Source: Sediminibacillus dalangtanensis (GTDB lineage: Bacteria; Bacillota; Bacilli; Bacillales; Amphibacillaceae). Taken from it: a DNA stretch of 64,000 bases. The stretch covers positions 2,852,001 to 2,916,000 of the forward strand of contig NZ_CP046956.1 of assembly GCF_017792025.1 (NCBI RefSeq). The letters run 5' to 3'. Below the pieces are notes generated by a model, which did not search any database, had not been told where the DNA came from, and saw only the letters and a list, made by a program, of their open reading frames with translations. Below are positions 1 to 10,579 of this stretch, one piece after another (the stretch's first letter is position 1; each line of letters opens with the position of its first letter). The position numbers and the translations under genes are program-made.

Positions 1-469
1 AAGCAGCTTGCGAAACCGGACCGCCATGGGCTTCCTGGTTCATAAAATTGCCCCAGCGGCCGACTGCCTGCCCGAGAATGATGCTAGGTGCTGCAATATC
101 CGCCAGCTGCCAAAAAGAAACCTTTCGTACCCTTGCAAATATGATCGCGGTGACCACAGAACCAATCAGTGCTCCGTGAATCGCAATGCCGCCTTCCCAA
201 ATGGCAAAAACATCCCACCAGGTACCGCCATCATAGCGATCCCATTCAAAGATGACATAATAAATCCGTGCCGAAATGATGGCAATAGGAATCGCAAACA
301 CAATCAAATCGACAAATAAATCTTTATTTAAACCGAGCCGGTCTGCTTCTCGCGTTGCCAGCCACAGGCCGAGAAAAGCTCCAGCCGCAATAATCACTCC
401 ATACCAATAAACTGTCAATGGTCCTAATTCGAAAAACACGCGATCAAGCGCGGGTTCTCTACACGTCAA
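1..469 (-). CDS. lgt: Prolipoprotein diacylglyceryl transferase (3' end outside window)
   Basis: Lgt transfers the diacylglyceryl group of phosphatidylglycerol to the lipobox cysteine of prolipoproteins at the membrane. About 156 codons are visible and the frame stays open to the left edge, so the C-terminal half is missing. The family signature is clear: an N-terminal [11 protein letters not shown] segment, several hydrophobic helices, and the conserved [15 protein letters not shown] stretch near the edge. No ATG is available. A TTG at 469 is preceded by AGGAGG (478-483) with 8 nt spacing, and that ribosome site overlaps the end of hprK, so the two genes are translated as an hprK-lgt pair, as in B. 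subtilis. Identity is secure; the TTG start is inferred from the ribosome site and from family length. Confidence 0.93.
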   Translation of the reverse strand, partial: MTCREPALDRVFFELGPLTVYWYGVIIAAGAFLGLWLATREADRLGLNKDLFVDLIVFAIPIAIISARIYYVIFEWDRYDGGTWWDVFAIWEGGIAIHGALIGSVVTAIIFARVRKVSFWQLADIAAPSIILGQAVGRWGNFMNQEAHGGPVSQAA

Positions 470-481
470 GTCGTCCGCCTC

Positions 482-1423
482 CTACTCCTGGATATCCTCA
501 CTTTTTTCCTGTTGGATCATGTTGGTCAACCGTTCTGAAAACTCTTCAGCAGCATTCACACCCATCCGCTTCAAACGGAAGTTCATCGCCGCCACTTCGA
601 TAATGACAGACAAGTTTCTTCCCGGCCGGACAGGAATGACAGCCTTCGGTATTTCCACGTCCATGATTTTCATGGTTTCTTCTTCCAACCCGAGACGGTC
701 ATATTGTTTCTTCTGATCCCACAGCTCGAGGTTGATGATCATGGATATTTTTTTGTGCGACCGAACAGAACCCGCCCCGAACAGGGTCATCACGTTGATA
801 ATTCCCAATCCACGAATTTCCAATAAATGTTCGATCAACGGCGGTGAATTGCCGATCAGGCTATCGTAATCTTCTTGTCGGATTTCTACACTATCGTCAG
901 CGACCAATCGGTGTCCCCGTTTTACCAGCTCGAGTGCAGTCTCACTTTTACCAACACCACTCTGACCGGTTATCAGGACGCCTATCCCGTAAATATCGAC
1001 TAGCACCCCATGAATGGCTGTAAATGGTGCAAATCTGGTCTCCAAATAATTCGTCAGCCTGCTGGTCACCCTGGTCGTTTTATGCGGAGAACGCATCAAT
1101 GGAACACCAGAGTTGTCGGCCGCTTCAATCAGCACTTCGGGGATGTCCATCCCTCTTGTTATGACGATTCCCGGTGTAATATCGGTGCAGAGATTTTCTA
1201 CACGGTCCCGCTGTTCCTCCATACTCAGCTCGTTAAAAAACGACATTTCGGTTTTACCGAGTAACTGCAACCGATTTTTTGGATAATATTTAAAATAACC
1301 GGCCATTTCCAGACCAGGCCGCGAAATATCACTCATAAAAATCTCCCTGTGCACGCCATTGTGGCCTGCAACAAGCTCCAGGTTGAACTGGTTCAATAAA
1401 TCCTGGGTACGTACCTTTGCCAT
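482..1423 (-). CDS. hprK: HPr kinase/phosphorylase
   Basis: HprK phosphorylates HPr and Crh on Ser46 using ATP or pyrophosphate, and reverses the reaction, which sets CcpA-dependent carbon catabolite repression. The 313-residue length matches the family (about 310). The P-loop GQSGVGKS is at residues 153-160, followed by the conserved [10 protein letters not shown] signature near 202-211. The N-terminus ([10 protein letters not shown]) is the family start. It sits directly upstream of lgt, whose ribosome site overlaps the hprK stop. The neighbourhood nagA-nagB-...-hprK-lgt of B. subtilis is not preserved here, because nagBA lies at the other end of the window. Confidence 0.97.
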   Translation of the reverse strand: MAKVRTQDLLNQFNLELVAGHNGVHREIFMSDISRPGLEMAGYFKYYPKNRLQLLGKTEMSFFNELSMEEQRDRVENLCTDITPGIVITRGMDIPEVLIEAADNSGVPLMRSPHKTTRVTSRLTNYLETRFAPFTAIHGVLVDIYGIGVLITGQSGVGKSETALELVKRGHRLVADDSVEIRQEDYDSLIGNSPPLIEHLLEIRGLGIINVMTLFGAGSVRSHKKISMIINLELWDQKKQYDRLGLEEETMKIMDVEIPKAVIPVRPGRNLSVIIEVAAMNFRLKRMGVNAAEEFSERLTNMIQQEKSEDIQE

Positions 1424-1727
1424 ATGTATCCCTCCATCGTACCTTGCTAATCACTGTATCCTATTGTAGCACTTTTTTTATCCGGAGGCATTAGTATGCT
1501 GACTTCCTGGTGGAAAGAGTAAGAACGACTGAAGGTGCAGCGGATTGATTACTAAATAAATATATATTGCCAAGTATTCAAGATACTTCTCAAGGATTGG
1601 TTATTGGTCAACTAAATGGAAGGTATGACCCCTAAAATATGGAGATGGTACCTTTAGAATTCACTTCTTTTATCTTGTTTGAGAAGCCTTAGGAAATAGG
1701 CGGTCGAGCGTAACTAAAAATTTTCAA
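1424..1727. other. Intergenic gap upstream of hprK
   Basis: This stretch of about 300 bp has no credible reading frame. On the minus strand a TACAAT hexamer about 40 nt before hprK could be a -10 element, but no convincing -35 is seen. Confidence 0.4.
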
Positions 1728-1940
1728 TCAGTTTTTTTCCTCAAGATTGTTTATTTCTCTTTCGATAAGAAATATTGAAATTTGGAATGCTTCCATCCGT
1801 CTTTTAGCTAACGTAATTTGTGAATTATATCTAGAAGCATTTTCTTTAGACTCAAAAGTTTTTACTGTTTCTCTTAGCTTGTGGATGGTCGAATCAATTT
1901 GACGTTTTGCTTCAACTAATTCAGATACTTCAAATTCCAT
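1728..1940 (-). CDS. Small coiled-coil-like protein, function unknown
   Basis: This 70-residue frame is credible because a GGGGAG ribosome site lies at proper distance before the ATG and because the composition is coherent: charged, Leu/Ile-heptad-like and almost certainly helical, with no membrane segment. It is not recognised as a named family. It ends NNLEEKN and contains no cysteine or tryptophan. It stands alone, about 300 bp upstream of hprK and about 215 bp beyond the yvlD terminator, so it is probably monocistronic. Its cellular role cannot be inferred from sequence. Confidence 0.6.
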   Translation of the reverse strand: MEFEVSELVEAKRQIDSTIHKLRETVKTFESKENASRYNSQITLAKRRMEAFQISIFLIEREINNLEEKN

Positions 1941-2106
1941 TTATATTATCTCCCCTTTACCACTTAATCCTTGTAAGGCATTGTATAAACTTAACCAGAC
2001 AGATGCTATTCATTTAGAGAGTATAGCATAAAAAATCTGGACACAGAGAATTCGCATTTTCCATAATTTATAACAAGCATAGGTGGGTGGATCAGCTCTG
2101 AATAAT

Positions 2107-2150
2107 AAAAAAGCAGGCTGACGAGCTTACTCCCGACAGCCTGCTTTTTA
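2107..2150 (-). terminator. Rho-independent terminator after yvlD
   Basis: A 10-bp perfect stem (AAGCAGGCTG at 2111-2120 with its complement at 2137-2146) is followed on the minus strand by a T-rich tract. It lies 8 bp past the yvlD stop and ends the yvlBCD transcript. Confidence 0.9.
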
Positions 2151-2157
2151 TTTCGTC

Positions 2158-2523
2158 TTACCGATTTAAATCAACCGTGTCTCTGATTAACCGGTTGAGC
2201 AGCAAGTTCAATAACGAAAGGATGATTGCTGCCAGAATCGCCAAACCAAATCCATCGATAACAAACGAATTGCCCAGCAGTCCCTGGGTGATCATCAAGG
2301 TGATTGCATTGATCACGAACAGAAACAACCCGAGTGTCAAAAACGTGATCGGCAAGGTGAAAATGATCAAAAGCGGTTTGATGATCACATTCAAAATCGA
2401 CAAGATCAAGCTGGCCAGCAATGCTGTTCCGAAGCCCTCCAGATAAAAGTTCGCAAACAGTTGATCAACGACAATCAGAGCCACTGCATTCAACAGAATG
2501 GAAAGCAGCCACCGCTTCAGCAT
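2158..2523 (-). CDS. yvlD: YvlD-type membrane protein (phage holin 4 superfamily)
   Basis: This 121-residue integral membrane protein has about four hydrophobic helices covering nearly the whole chain, typical of the YvlD/DUF360 (Phage_holin_4_2-like) family. Its ATG overlaps the TGA of yvlC by one base, so the genes are translationally coupled. In B. subtilis yvlABCD is a cell-envelope-stress operon of the sigma-W regulon. The same order B-C-D is kept here, without a yvlA homologue. No clear sigma-W promoter was found ahead of yvlB. The biochemical function of the family is not established. Confidence 0.85.
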   Translation of the reverse strand: MLKRWLLSILLNAVALIVVDQLFANFYLEGFGTALLASLILSILNVIIKPLLIIFTLPITFLTLGLFLFVINAITLMITQGLLGNSFVIDGFGLAILAAIILSLLNLLLNRLIRDTVDLNR

Positions 2524-2720
2524 CAGGCAAACGGTTCCTTAGGCATAATAAAGATTGCCAAGATGTAAAGAATGCCGAGCGGGAAAAAACCAGTGAAAAC
2601 AAAAATCAGCACGAACAACAGCCGCAACAGGGTAGCATCCATGTCAAAATAATCTGCCATCCCGCCTAAAACTCCGGAAATTTTCCGATCTGAACGAGAG
2701 CGGTATAACTTTCTAGACAT
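2523..2720 (-). CDS. yvlC: PspC-domain protein YvlC
   Basis: This 65-residue PspC-domain protein begins with basic residues (MSRKLYRSRSDRKISGVLGG), followed by the conserved DMDATLLRLLFVL segment and a single long hydrophobic helix ending at IMPKEP. The size and the order helix-turn-membrane segment match stand-alone PspC proteins, which take part in membrane-stress responses at the cytoplasmic membrane. It lies 12 bp downstream of yvlB and overlaps yvlD by one base, so the three form one operon. Confidence 0.9.
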   Translation of the reverse strand: MSRKLYRSRSDRKISGVLGGMADYFDMDATLLRLLFVLIFVFTGFFPLGILYILAIFIMPKEPFA

Positions 2721-2732
2721 AAAACATTCCTC

Positions 2733-3833
2733 CTACTTAGTTGGTAACATCCATATGGAACCAGTTTTCGTTTCCGCTTCCAGATAAAATGGTTCCGTCT
2801 CTTTCTCCTGGTTGACTACGAAATGCAGCGAACGATTGATCACTTCTTTTTTTTCTTCAATTACTTGATAATGAGCCAAATCGCAATGAATATTTCCTAT
2901 TTTTGTTTCGGCTTTGCCGTCGATCCAGAGCTGATCTGGCAGTACCAAGCGGACACTGCCGGTTGTCGTTTTAAAGAAACCCGACTTCGGTTGAAGGCCT
3001 TCTTGCCAAAGACAGCTGATACTGCCATTAACGAGCTGAGCATCGATTTTTTCGAATGTACCATCCACATTAATCTTTCCGTTTATGGTCTCCATATCCG
3101 CCACTTCCCAGCGGCCATCACTGATATTGATTGTTCCGTTGGCTGTTTCGACTTCCAGTACGGTTCCATTGCTCTCCGACAGATTGATAGATCCGTTGGT
3201 CGACTTGACTTGAAACCGATCCCCGGTTAATTCTTCACCGAAAAAGCTTCCATTAAACAATTTGACCGCGGCTTTCCGATAGGATCGTTCCGGAACTTTA
3301 ACAATTACTTCCGCTTTCACTTGCTGGCTTTGCAAATAAAATTGCAAACGGTCCTCATCCAACAAAAAAACCGCTTCTTTGTAGAACTTTTCCCGAGCTT
3401 GTTCCTGATTATCCACCTGATATACCTTCGCTTTGCATTCAACCCGTATGTCGGTTTCATTCCATGGCTGAATCGTGACATTCCCATTGGCAATGTCGAT
3501 ATCGATGTCTTGGAATACTGCGGAGTGGTGATGGAAGATATGCGATACTTCATAATTTTTTCCGAAATTAAGATCAAGATCGACATTTTTGATTTTTTGA
3601 AATGCTTCTTCCACGAAGCCGAAGAAACTGCTTTTCTTATTTGCTTTTGCTTTATACTGCTGTTGTGTGTCTCCCTCTTCCCAATTCACTTTTGTAGAAA
3701 CAGCGTTTTGCTGTTGTTCCGCTTTTTCAGCTTCGTCAAGAGAATCAAGCAATTTTTCTGCCTCTTCAGAACTGATCAGGCCATCTTCTACCATCTTGAG
3801 GATTTTTTTGCGTTCCTCTTTCACGTTTTCCAC
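2733..3833 (-). CDS. yvlB: YvlB-type protein with DUF4097 beta-helix domain
   Basis: The 366-residue protein begins with an SHOCT-like helical motif (KILKMVEDGLISSEEAEKLL, residues about 10-30) typical of bacterial proteins controlling membrane-stress responses. It continues into a repetitive beta region with recurring NGSINL, NGTINI, NGKINV and NGSISC units, the hallmark of DUF4097 adhesin-like domains. No signal peptide is seen. It is first in the yvlBCD operon. The annotated GTG start has its Shine-Dalgarno almost in contact; a second GTG three codons on is an alternative. In B. subtilis the yvl operon belongs to the sigma-W regulon; the exact function is unknown. Confidence 0.85.
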   Translation of the reverse strand: MENVKEERKKILKMVEDGLISSEEAEKLLDSLDEAEKAEQQQNAVSTKVNWEEGDTQQQYKAKANKKSSFFGFVEEAFQKIKNVDLDLNFGKNYEVSHIFHHHSAVFQDIDIDIANGNVTIQPWNETDIRVECKAKVYQVDNQEQAREKFYKEAVFLLDEDRLQFYLQSQQVKAEVIVKVPERSYRKAAVKLFNGSFFGEELTGDRFQVKSTNGSINLSESNGTVLEVETANGTINISDGRWEVADMETINGKINVDGTFEKIDAQLVNGSISCLWQEGLQPKSGFFKTTTGSVRLVLPDQLWIDGKAETKIGNIHCDLAHYQVIEEKKEVINRSLHFVVNQEKETEPFYLEAETKTGSIWMLPTK

Positions 3834-3857
3834 CTGCCTTGTTAAATTGCCAATCGT

Positions 3858-3918
3858 GAAAAAAACCGCTGTAACTAAAACGGCAAACCTCGTTTCCAGG
3901 TAATGTTTAGTTCAGCGG
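3858..3918 (-). terminator. Rho-independent terminator after bshB2
   Basis: Stem arms at 3866-3879 and 3906-3918 pair over 13 bp with one bulged base. On the minus strand the distal arm is followed by seven T residues. It ends the yojF-bshB2 transcript before yvlB. Confidence 0.85.
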
Positions 3919-3933
3919 CTGCTGTTCCTATCC

Positions 3934-4611
3934 TCAATCAAATTTCCATGTGTAAAAACTTTCGTAGCCCAGCCGCTCCTTGGCAACTTCCTCCATATTG
4001 GCAGCTGCTTCCGCATTTCCATTCATGCTGCCCAGCACTCCTTGTGCCTGGGAACGATGAGCCATGATCGTTTTCATTTTTTGATCGAAAACAGGTTTTA
4101 CATTATTTATTACGTCCGGCTCTCCAAAAAGTTTCACATGATCATGGCTTATTGCCTGTGCCCATACTTTTGGTCGACTGGCTGGATCCATCAACCGGAC
4201 CGCTTCTATTGCGGCCGCTCCCATCGCATTATGGTCGGGATGCACGGCATGGCCCGGAAAGTGAGTAATCACGAGACTAGGCTCGATTTCCTCCAATATG
4301 TTTTTCAAGTGTTGTGCGATTTCATCACGGGATTCAAATTCCAGCGTCTTATCCCGATAACCGAGCATCCGAAGCTCGACATCCATTACCTTGCAGGCAT
4401 CGATCAACTCTTTTTTGCGGAATTCGGACAAGGTTTCCCGGTTGGCAAAAGTCGGATTCCCCATATTACGGCCCATTTCTCCGAGTGTACCGCATAAATA
4501 CGTTACCGGAACTCCTTTTTGCCTGAACTGGGTAATGGTACCGGAAGCACCGAATGCTTCGTCATCTGGATGCGGATATATGACTACTACGTGTTTTTCC
4601 AAATCGATCAT
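3934..4611 (-). CDS. bshB2: BshB2-type N-acetylglucosaminyl-malate deacetylase (PIG-L family)
   Basis: BshB enzymes remove the acetyl group from GlcNAc-malate in bacillithiol biosynthesis. The 225-residue protein has the zinc-binding PHPDDE motif at residues 13-18 and the downstream HPDHNAMG motif of the PIG-L/LmbE family. Its pairing with yojF, 10 bp upstream, matches the B. subtilis yojF-yojG (bshB2) operon and argues for BshB2 rather than BshB1, whose usual neighbour is bshA. The protein is cytoplasmic; no signal sequence is present. The bshA and bshC partners are not in the window. Confidence 0.9.
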   Translation of the reverse strand: MIDLEKHVVVIYPHPDDEAFGASGTITQFRQKGVPVTYLCGTLGEMGRNMGNPTFANRETLSEFRKKELIDACKVMDVELRMLGYRDKTLEFESRDEIAQHLKNILEEIEPSLVITHFPGHAVHPDHNAMGAAAIEAVRLMDPASRPKVWAQAISHDHVKLFGEPDVINNVKPVFDQKMKTIMAHRSQAQGVLGSMNGNAEAAANMEEVAKERLGYESFYTWKFD

Positions 4612-4621
4612 CTCTCCCTAA

Positions 4622-4975
4622 CTAATTTTTAAACGGCTGTTCACTGATTTCCAAAGCGACCATTAATCGGCCTTCCCGGTCATGACCTGCCATCAACAGT
4701 CTCTCTTGTTCATCGAGCTCCCATTGATTGACTCCTTCTGCATAGACCCAGCCAATATCCAGTTTCAAGCCGACGCGGTATGTACCATTGGTACCGACGA
4801 TTTTCCCGTGCAGGTAATTCACTTTTGCATTACGGATAAATGCCCCGACGTTATAGGCATTTTCATTAAAATGACTGGCATAAGCGCCGTTGGTCGTTTC
4901 CAGATGAACATAGACCTCTTTGTTAGCAAGCCGATCCAGTTGCTCTTGTACTTCTTCTATATGAATAGGTTCCAT
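4622..4975 (-). CDS. yojF: YojF family protein (DUF1806)
   Basis: This 117-residue cytoplasmic protein belongs to the YojF/DUF1806 family, recognisable from MEPIHIEEVQEQLD at the start and the LKLDIGWVYAEGVNQWE core. It has no catalytic motif that can be named. It is the first gene of a two-gene operon with the bacillithiol deacetylase bshB2, the same pairing as in B. subtilis, so a role connected with that enzyme is likely but unproven. The ATG at 4975 lies shortly after GGAAGGGAAAG-type purine-rich sequence. Confidence 0.88.
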   Translation of the reverse strand: MEPIHIEEVQEQLDRLANKEVYVHLETTNGAYASHFNENAYNVGAFIRNAKVNYLHGKIVGTNGTYRVGLKLDIGWVYAEGVNQWELDEQERLLMAGHDREGRLMVALEISEQPFKN

Positions 4976-5380
4976 TTCCCACTTTCCCTTCCTTCACCAT
5001 ATACTATTTTTACCTTACCCAAAATCATCTGAAGCGTCAAAGTATTAATCTGCTTCCACCCTGCCTTCCTTTCCCATCGATGCATGAAGAAATATGGGCG
5101 CTTAAGCATGGTGCGTTCGGTAATTGTATCGGTTCTATATCGTCTGCCTTAGCATGCAAACGAAAGTACACTGTTGAAATGCTCATACACTTTGCACAGT
5201 TGGCTGGTGAAATACTTAGAGCCAGCGCTCTGTGCAATCACATCAAAACCTTTTCCCCCGCAGGAGATGGGGCTGTGACAGTGTTACTTTAAACGAAGGG
5301 AATCGATTATTATTTTCGAGGAGGCTGAAAACGTGCCTGTGCAAAGCGAGGTAACGGTTGGATAGTACCTAATAATGAGA
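4976..5380. other. Intergenic gap between yojF and uvrA terminator
   Basis: No credible gene. A stretch near 5225-5280 carries ccgcaggag and agcgctctgtg motifs faintly resembling the GC-rich repeats at 12.3-12.8 and 18.9-19.2 kb, but no alignable copy could be defined. Confidence 0.35.
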
Positions 5381-5414
5381 AAACCAAAAACCGCCTCCTG
5401 GTCTGGAGACGGTT
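5381..5414 (-). terminator. Rho-independent terminator after uvrA
   Basis: Arms at 5389-5398 and 5405-5414 pair over 10 positions with one G-U wobble. They are followed on the minus strand by TTTTTGGTTTT. It lies 10 bp past the uvrA stop. Confidence 0.85.
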
Positions 5415-5424
5415 CATTACTGGG

Positions 5425-8301
5425 TTATTTTGAACCTACCTTTTCCTGTTGCTTGACTTTATCGGCCATACGTTGACGATCTCTTTCCAAAATCGGTTTC
5501 AGGTATTTTCCTGTGTACGATTGTGGTGAGTCTGCTACTTGTTCCGGTGTACCGGTTGCGATGATCTGGCCGCCGCGGTCGCCGCCTTCTGGTCCAAGGT
5601 CAATAATGTTGTCTGCCGCCTTGATGACATCAAGGTTATGCTCGATGATCAGCACGGTGTCTCCATTGTTGACTAATCGTTGCAGCACTTCCAACAGACG
5701 GGATATATCATCCACATGCAGACCGGTTGTCGGCTCGTCCAAAATGTAAAAGGACTTGCCATTCGAGCGACGGTGAAGTTCACTGGCCAGTTTGACACGC
5801 TGCGCCTCACCGCCTGATAAGGTTGTCGCAGGCTGTCCAAGCCGGACATAGCCGAGTCCGACGTCGAAAATCGTCTGCAGCTTGCGCTGTATTTTCGGAA
5901 TGTTGGCGAAGAAATCAAGCGACTCCTCAATGGTCATATCCAATACATCCGCGATATTTTTTCCTTTATACTTCACTTCCAACGTTTCCCGATTATACCG
6001 TTTTCCGTGACACACTTCGCAAGGCACATAAACATCCGGTAAAAAATGCATTTCGATTTTGATAATGCCATCGCCTCGGCAGGCCTCGCAACGGCCGCCT
6101 TTCACATTGAAGCTGAACCGTCCTTTTTTATAACCGCGGATTTTCGCTTCGTTCGTCTGGGCGAAAACATCACGGATATCATCGAAGACACCTGTATATG
6201 TCGCCGGGTTGGAACGCGGCGTCCGTCCGATCGGAGACTGATCGATGTCGATCACTTTATCCAAGTGTTCGATTCCTTTGATTGTTTTATGCTTCCCGGG
6301 TTTTTGTTTGCCCCGGTGCAGCTGCATCGATAGGGATTTATGCAATATTTCATTGATCAGCGTACTTTTGCCGGAACCAGATACACCAGTGACTGCAGTA
6401 AACAATCCGAGCGGAATTTTTGCATCCACTTTCTTCAGATTGTTTTCCTCTGCCCCGAGTACCTCAATTGCCCGATTATCCGGCTTTCGGCGTTCCTGTG
6501 GGAGTGGTATGAACTTTTTCCCGGACAAATATTGACCGGTCAAAGAGTTTTTATCCTTCATTACCTGCTTCGGTGTACCGCTTGAGACGATTTGCCCACC
6601 GTGTTCTCCGGCACCTGGTCCGATATCGATCAGCCAGTCTGCGGCATACATGGTATCTTCATCGTGCTCGACCACGATCAGTGTGTTGCCAAGGTCGCGC
6701 ATCCGTTTCAAGGTACCGATCAAACGGTCGTTGTCACGCTGATGCAAACCAATCGATGGCTCATCCAATACATACAGCACCCCTGTCAGGGCAGAACCGA
6801 TTTGGGTCGCCAGCCGTATCCGCTGGGCTTCCCCGCCGGACAATGTGCCGGCAGAACGAGCCAGCGTTAAGTAATCGAGTCCCACATTGTTCAGGAAGGT
6901 CAGTCTGTCGCAAATCTCTTTTAAGATCATCCTAGCGATTTGCTCTTCTTTTTGAGACAGTTCGACTGTCTCAAAAAATTGGAAAGCTTCGGTGACCGAC
7001 ATTTCTGTTACTTTGCCGACATGCAGCCCATTGACCAGAACAGCCAGCGCTTCGTCTTTGAGACGGTAGCCATCACACTTCGGACAAGGCTTTTGGGTCA
7101 TGTATTTTTCCATTTGTTCGCGAATGAAATCAGAGGTCGTTTCTCGGTAACGACGTGCGATATTTTTCAAGACCCCTTCAAAATAAATATCGTTTTCCCT
7201 AACCCTGCCAAAATCGTTTTCATACCGGAAATGGATTTTTTCTTTTCCGCTTCCGTGCAAAATTTTGTCCATCTGCCGTTTTGGAAGCTGTTTGACCGGA
7301 ACATCCATATCAATTCCGAAATGGTTGCAGACACTTTCCAGCAGCTTAGGGTAGTATTGTGAACTTGTCGGTTCCCAGGCGGCAATCGCCCCTTCTCTCA
7401 AAGTCAAACTCCGGTCGGGCATTACCAGATCAATATCGACCTCCAGCTGCGTGCCCAATCCATCACAGCGTTCACAAGCGCCGAACGGGCTATTGAAGGA
7501 AAAGAGTCGCGGTTCCAATTCCCCGATGGAAAACCCGCAAATAGGACAAGCATGATGCTCACTGAACAACAGCTCTTCTTCTCCGATAACATCGACAATG
7601 ACATTTCCGTCGCCAAGTCCAAGCGCCGTTTCCAAGGAGTCCGACAAACGCCCGGAGACTCCTTCTTTGACGACAATCCGGTCGACAACCACTTCGATCG
7701 AGTGTTTTTTATTTTTTTCCAGCTTGATCTCATCGGTAATCTCAAACATATCCCCGTCGACTCTTACCCGGATATAGCCTTCTTTTTTCAAATCCTCCAG
7801 CACTTTCACGTGTTCCCCTTTACGTCCGGAAACAACTGGAGCCAGGATTTGCAGTTTGGTTCTTTCCGGATATTCGAGAATCCGATCGACCATTTGCTGC
7901 ACCGTTTGCGACGTTATTTCAATTCCATGAATCGGACAAGTAGGATGGCCGACACGGGCGAACAACAAGCGGAGGTAATCATAAATCTCTGTCACGGTAC
8001 CGACCGTTGATCGCGGGTTCTTACTTGTTGTTTTCTGATCGATCGAGATTGCCGGCGACAGTCCTTCTATCGCATCGACATCCGGTTTATCCATCTGGCC
8101 GAGAAACTGGCGGGCATAGGCCGAAAGTGACTCGACATAACGGCGCTGGCCTTCCGCATAAATCGTATCGAATGCCAGGGATGATTTACCGGAACCCGAC
8201 AGTCCGGTCAACACGACTAACTGTTCCTTCGGTATGTCCACATCCACGTTTTTTAAATTATGGGCGCGTGCCCCTTTAATCGTTATCGCTTTTTTTGCCA
8301 T
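5425..8301 (-). CDS. uvrA: Excinuclease ABC subunit A
   Basis: UvrA recognises bulky DNA lesions and loads UvrB in nucleotide excision repair. The 958-residue protein has two ABC ATPase cassettes: Walker [10 protein letters not shown] near the N-terminus and GVSGSGKST in the second half, each with an LSGGEAQR signature. It also has CxxC zinc modules (CPIC, CERC; CEAC, CEVC). The frame is open to 8343, but the Met at 8301 ([15 protein letters not shown]) is the family start. It has GGAAGG 9-10 nt upstream and avoids overlap with uvrB, whose stop ends 7 bp earlier. It is the second gene of the SOS-controlled uvrBA operon. Confidence 0.97.
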   Translation of the reverse strand: MAKKAITIKGARAHNLKNVDVDIPKEQLVVLTGLSGSGKSSLAFDTIYAEGQRRYVESLSAYARQFLGQMDKPDVDAIEGLSPAISIDQKTTSKNPRSTVGTVTEIYDYLRLLFARVGHPTCPIHGIEITSQTVQQMVDRILEYPERTKLQILAPVVSGRKGEHVKVLEDLKKEGYIRVRVDGDMFEITDEIKLEKNKKHSIEVVVDRIVVKEGVSGRLSDSLETALGLGDGNVIVDVIGEEELLFSEHHACPICGFSIGELEPRLFSFNSPFGACERCDGLGTQLEVDIDLVMPDRSLTLREGAIAAWEPTSSQYYPKLLESVCNHFGIDMDVPVKQLPKRQMDKILHGSGKEKIHFRYENDFGRVRENDIYFEGVLKNIARRYRETTSDFIREQMEKYMTQKPCPKCDGYRLKDEALAVLVNGLHVGKVTEMSVTEAFQFFETVELSQKEEQIARMILKEICDRLTFLNNVGLDYLTLARSAGTLSGGEAQRIRLATQIGSALTGVLYVLDEPSIGLHQRDNDRLIGTLKRMRDLGNTLIVVEHDEDTMYAADWLIDIGPGAGEHGGQIVSSGTPKQVMKDKNSLTGQYLSGKKFIPLPQERRKPDNRAIEVLGAEENNLKKVDAKIPLGLFTAVTGVSGSGKSTLINEILHKSLSMQLHRGKQKPGKHKTIKGIEHLDKVIDIDQSPIGRTPRSNPATYTGVFDDIRDVFAQTNEAKIRGYKKGRFSFNVKGGRCEACRGDGIIKIEMHFLPDVYVPCEVCHGKRYNRETLEVKYKGKNIADVLDMTIEESLDFFANIPKIQRKLQTIFDVGLGYVRLGQPATTLSGGEAQRVKLASELHRRSNGKSFYILDEPTTGLHVDDISRLLEVLQRLVNNGDTVLIIEHNLDVIKAADNIIDLGPEGGDRGGQIIATGTPEQVADSPQSYTGKYLKPILERDRQRMADKVKQQEKVGSK

Positions 8302-8308
8302 TCCTAGG

Positions 8309-10291
8309 TCATCCTTCCGCTTTAAGTTCCAAAACCAAGTCACGCAGCTCGGCGGCCCGTTCGAAGTTCAGGTCCCTTGCCGCCTGTTTCATTTCTTTTT
8401 CCATATCCTCGATTACCTTTTCCCGTTCCTTCTTGGTCATCTCCGACAGCTTTGGTTGTTCGGACTTGTATTCTTCTGTTTCTTCGGCTGCCACTGTGGC
8501 GCGGATCACATCGCGGACATCCTTCTTAATGGTCTTCGGTGTAATGCCGTGTTCTTCATTATAAGCTTGTTGTTTAACACGACGGCGGTTGGTTTCATCT
8601 ATCGCCTTTTCCATCGAATCAGTCATTTTATCGGCATACATGATGACACGTCCGTTTTCGTTACGTGCCGCTCTTCCCATTGTCTGAATCAGGGAGCGTT
8701 CAGAGCGCAGGAAGCCTTCTTTGTCCGCATCCAATATCGTGACAAGGGAAACCTCGGGAATATCGAGTCCTTCACGAAGCAGGTTGATTCCTACTAATAC
8801 ATCATATTTACCCACCCGCAGGTCCCGGATAATCTCGATTCTTTCTAACGTCTTAATTTCCGAGTGTAAATAAGCGACTTTGATGCCGATTTCCTTCAAA
8901 TAATCGGTTAAATCCTCGGACATTTTTTTGGTCAGCGTGGTGACCAATACACGTTCATTCCGCTCGACACGCTGGTTTATTTCTCCAATTAAATCGTCGA
9001 TCTGCCCTTCAATCGGACGGACTTCGACTTCCGGATCCAACAAGCCGGTCGGACGGATAATTTGCTCGGTCATTTTTGGCGTATGCTCGAGTTCATAAGG
9101 ACCTGGAGTCGCCGATACATAAACCATCTGGTTGATTTTCTTTTCAAACTCGCTGAATGTCAGTGGACGGTTGTCCATAGCAGATGGCAATCGGAAACCA
9201 TGGTCCACCAACACTTGCTTTCTCGCCTGGTCCCCGTTGTACATTCCGCGGATTTGCGGCAAGGTGACGTGGGACTCATCCACCACGATCAGAAAATCAT
9301 CCGGGAAATAATCGATCAACGTATATGGTGTCGATCCTGGTTCGCGGAAAGTCAAATGACGGGAATAGTTTTCGATTCCCGAGCAAAAGCCCATTTCATT
9401 CATCATTTCCAAATCATAATTGGTCCGCTGTTCGATGCGCTGGGCTTCCAGCAGCTTGTTTTGATCCTTCAATTCTTTTACCCGTTCGTTAAGCTCCTGC
9501 TCGATATTTTTTATCGCTTTTTTCAAATTTTCTTCACGGGTGACGAAGTGGGAAGCCGGAAAGATTGCGATATGTTCCCGATCGCCGATAATCTCGCCGG
9601 TCAAAGCATCGACTTCCCGGATCCGGTCTATTTCATCTCCAAAAAACTCGATGCGCAGGCAATGCTCCTCCCGAGAAGCCGGGATGATTTCCACCGAATC
9701 GCCGCGGACGCGGAACGTTCCGCGCTGGAAATCGATATCGTTGCGGGCGTACTGGATATCGACCAAATCACGCAACAGCTGATCCCTGTCTTTTTCCATT
9801 CCGGTCCGGAGCGAAAGCACCTGGCTGCGGTATTCTTCCGGAGAACCCAAACCATAGATACACGATACACTGGCGACAATCAAGACATCATTGCGTTCGA
9901 ACAATGCGGATGTTGCCGAGTGACGCAGTTTATCAATTTCATCGTTGATACTCGCGTCTTTTTCGATAAACGTATCCGTCGACGGTACGTATGCTTCCGG
10001 TTGATAGTAATCATAATAACTGACGAAATACTCTACTGCGTTATCCGGAAAAAATTCTTTGAATTCACTGTACAGCTGACCTGCCAGTGTTTTGTTATGG
10101 GCAATCACCAACGTCGGGCGATTGATTTCTTTAATGACATTCGACATCGTGAACGTTTTCCCTGTCCCCGTAGCTCCAAGAAGCGTCTGATGCTTCTTCC
10201 CTTTTTTCAGACCCTCTACCAGTTCGTTTATTGCTCTTGGCTGATCTCCTTCAGGCTGATACTGGGCAACAAGGTCGAATTTATTTTCCAC
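8309..10291 (-). CDS. uvrB: Excinuclease ABC subunit B
   Basis: UvrB is the DNA helicase-like damage verifier of the UvrABC system. The 660-residue protein shows the P-loop [10 protein letters not shown] near residue 40, the beta-hairpin region [12 protein letters not shown], the DESH box (VVDESHVT), helicase motif VI (QTMGRAARN) and a C-terminal UVR domain that binds UvrC. It starts at a GTG with GGAGG 11 nt upstream. It leads the uvrBA operon. A LexA-type operator lies about 75 bp before the start, consistent with SOS induction as in B. subtilis. Confidence 0.97.
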   Translation of the reverse strand: MENKFDLVAQYQPEGDQPRAINELVEGLKKGKKHQTLLGATGTGKTFTMSNVIKEINRPTLVIAHNKTLAGQLYSEFKEFFPDNAVEYFVSYYDYYQPEAYVPSTDTFIEKDASINDEIDKLRHSATSALFERNDVLIVASVSCIYGLGSPEEYRSQVLSLRTGMEKDRDQLLRDLVDIQYARNDIDFQRGTFRVRGDSVEIIPASREEHCLRIEFFGDEIDRIREVDALTGEIIGDREHIAIFPASHFVTREENLKKAIKNIEQELNERVKELKDQNKLLEAQRIEQRTNYDLEMMNEMGFCSGIENYSRHLTFREPGSTPYTLIDYFPDDFLIVVDESHVTLPQIRGMYNGDQARKQVLVDHGFRLPSAMDNRPLTFSEFEKKINQMVYVSATPGPYELEHTPKMTEQIIRPTGLLDPEVEVRPIEGQIDDLIGEINQRVERNERVLVTTLTKKMSEDLTDYLKEIGIKVAYLHSEIKTLERIEIIRDLRVGKYDVLVGINLLREGLDIPEVSLVTILDADKEGFLRSERSLIQTMGRAARNENGRVIMYADKMTDSMEKAIDETNRRRVKQQAYNEEHGITPKTIKKDVRDVIRATVAAEETEEYKSEQPKLSEMTKKEREKVIEDMEKEMKQAARDLNFERAAELRDLVLELKAEG

Positions 10292-10363
10292 GATCGAACC
10301 AACCTCCGTTCTTTCTATTCCTGATCTATTTTATCACATTGTATTACTATATTAACACAAAAC

Positions 10364-10377
10364 CGAACAAACATTCG
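10364..10377 (-). promoter_or_regulatory. LexA (DinR) SOS box upstream of uvrBA
   Basis: CGAACAAACATTCG fits the Bacillus SOS operator CGAAC-RNRY-GTTCG with one mismatch in the second half. It sits about 73-86 bp upstream of the uvrB GTG, next to an AT-rich tract with TAATAC that could serve as a -10 element. Confidence 0.8.
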
Positions 10378-10505
10378 ACTTATGCAGTTTTTTCTTCTAA
10401 TAAATGCCGGATGCCGGCACGATGACAGTTTAACACGTTCTTTCCAAGGTTTATAGAAAAATGATTACCTGGTAGCAGTGTTCACAAAGTAGTCATCTAC
10501 AAACA

Positions 10506-10534
10506 TTGTAGTATAGCGTGCTATTGCCTATAAT
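10506..10534 (+). promoter_or_regulatory. Sigma-A promoter of the YtkA-like lipoprotein gene
   Basis: TTGTAG (10506-10511), a 17-bp spacer and a perfect TATAAT (10529-10534) lie 45 bp before the lipoprotein start. Confidence 0.75.
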
Positions 10535-10579
10535 CGGAGATAGAAGCGTTTTTGTAGCGAGAAAGGATGAAGCTTGAGA

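Noticed and set aside
3840..3920. Possible sigma-W promoter ahead of yvlB
   Set aside because: A GGAAAC-like hexamer exists but no CGTA/CGTC -10 at 16-17 bp; the sequence is explained as the bshB2 terminator.
5030..5330. Possible further copy of the GC-rich intergenic repeats
   Set aside because: Only scattered short motifs match; no alignable unit with defined ends was found.
9062..10324. A 420-codon open frame on the plus strand opposite uvrB
   Set aside because: It lies wholly over a strongly conserved gene, has no ribosome site, and its protein has no domain structure.
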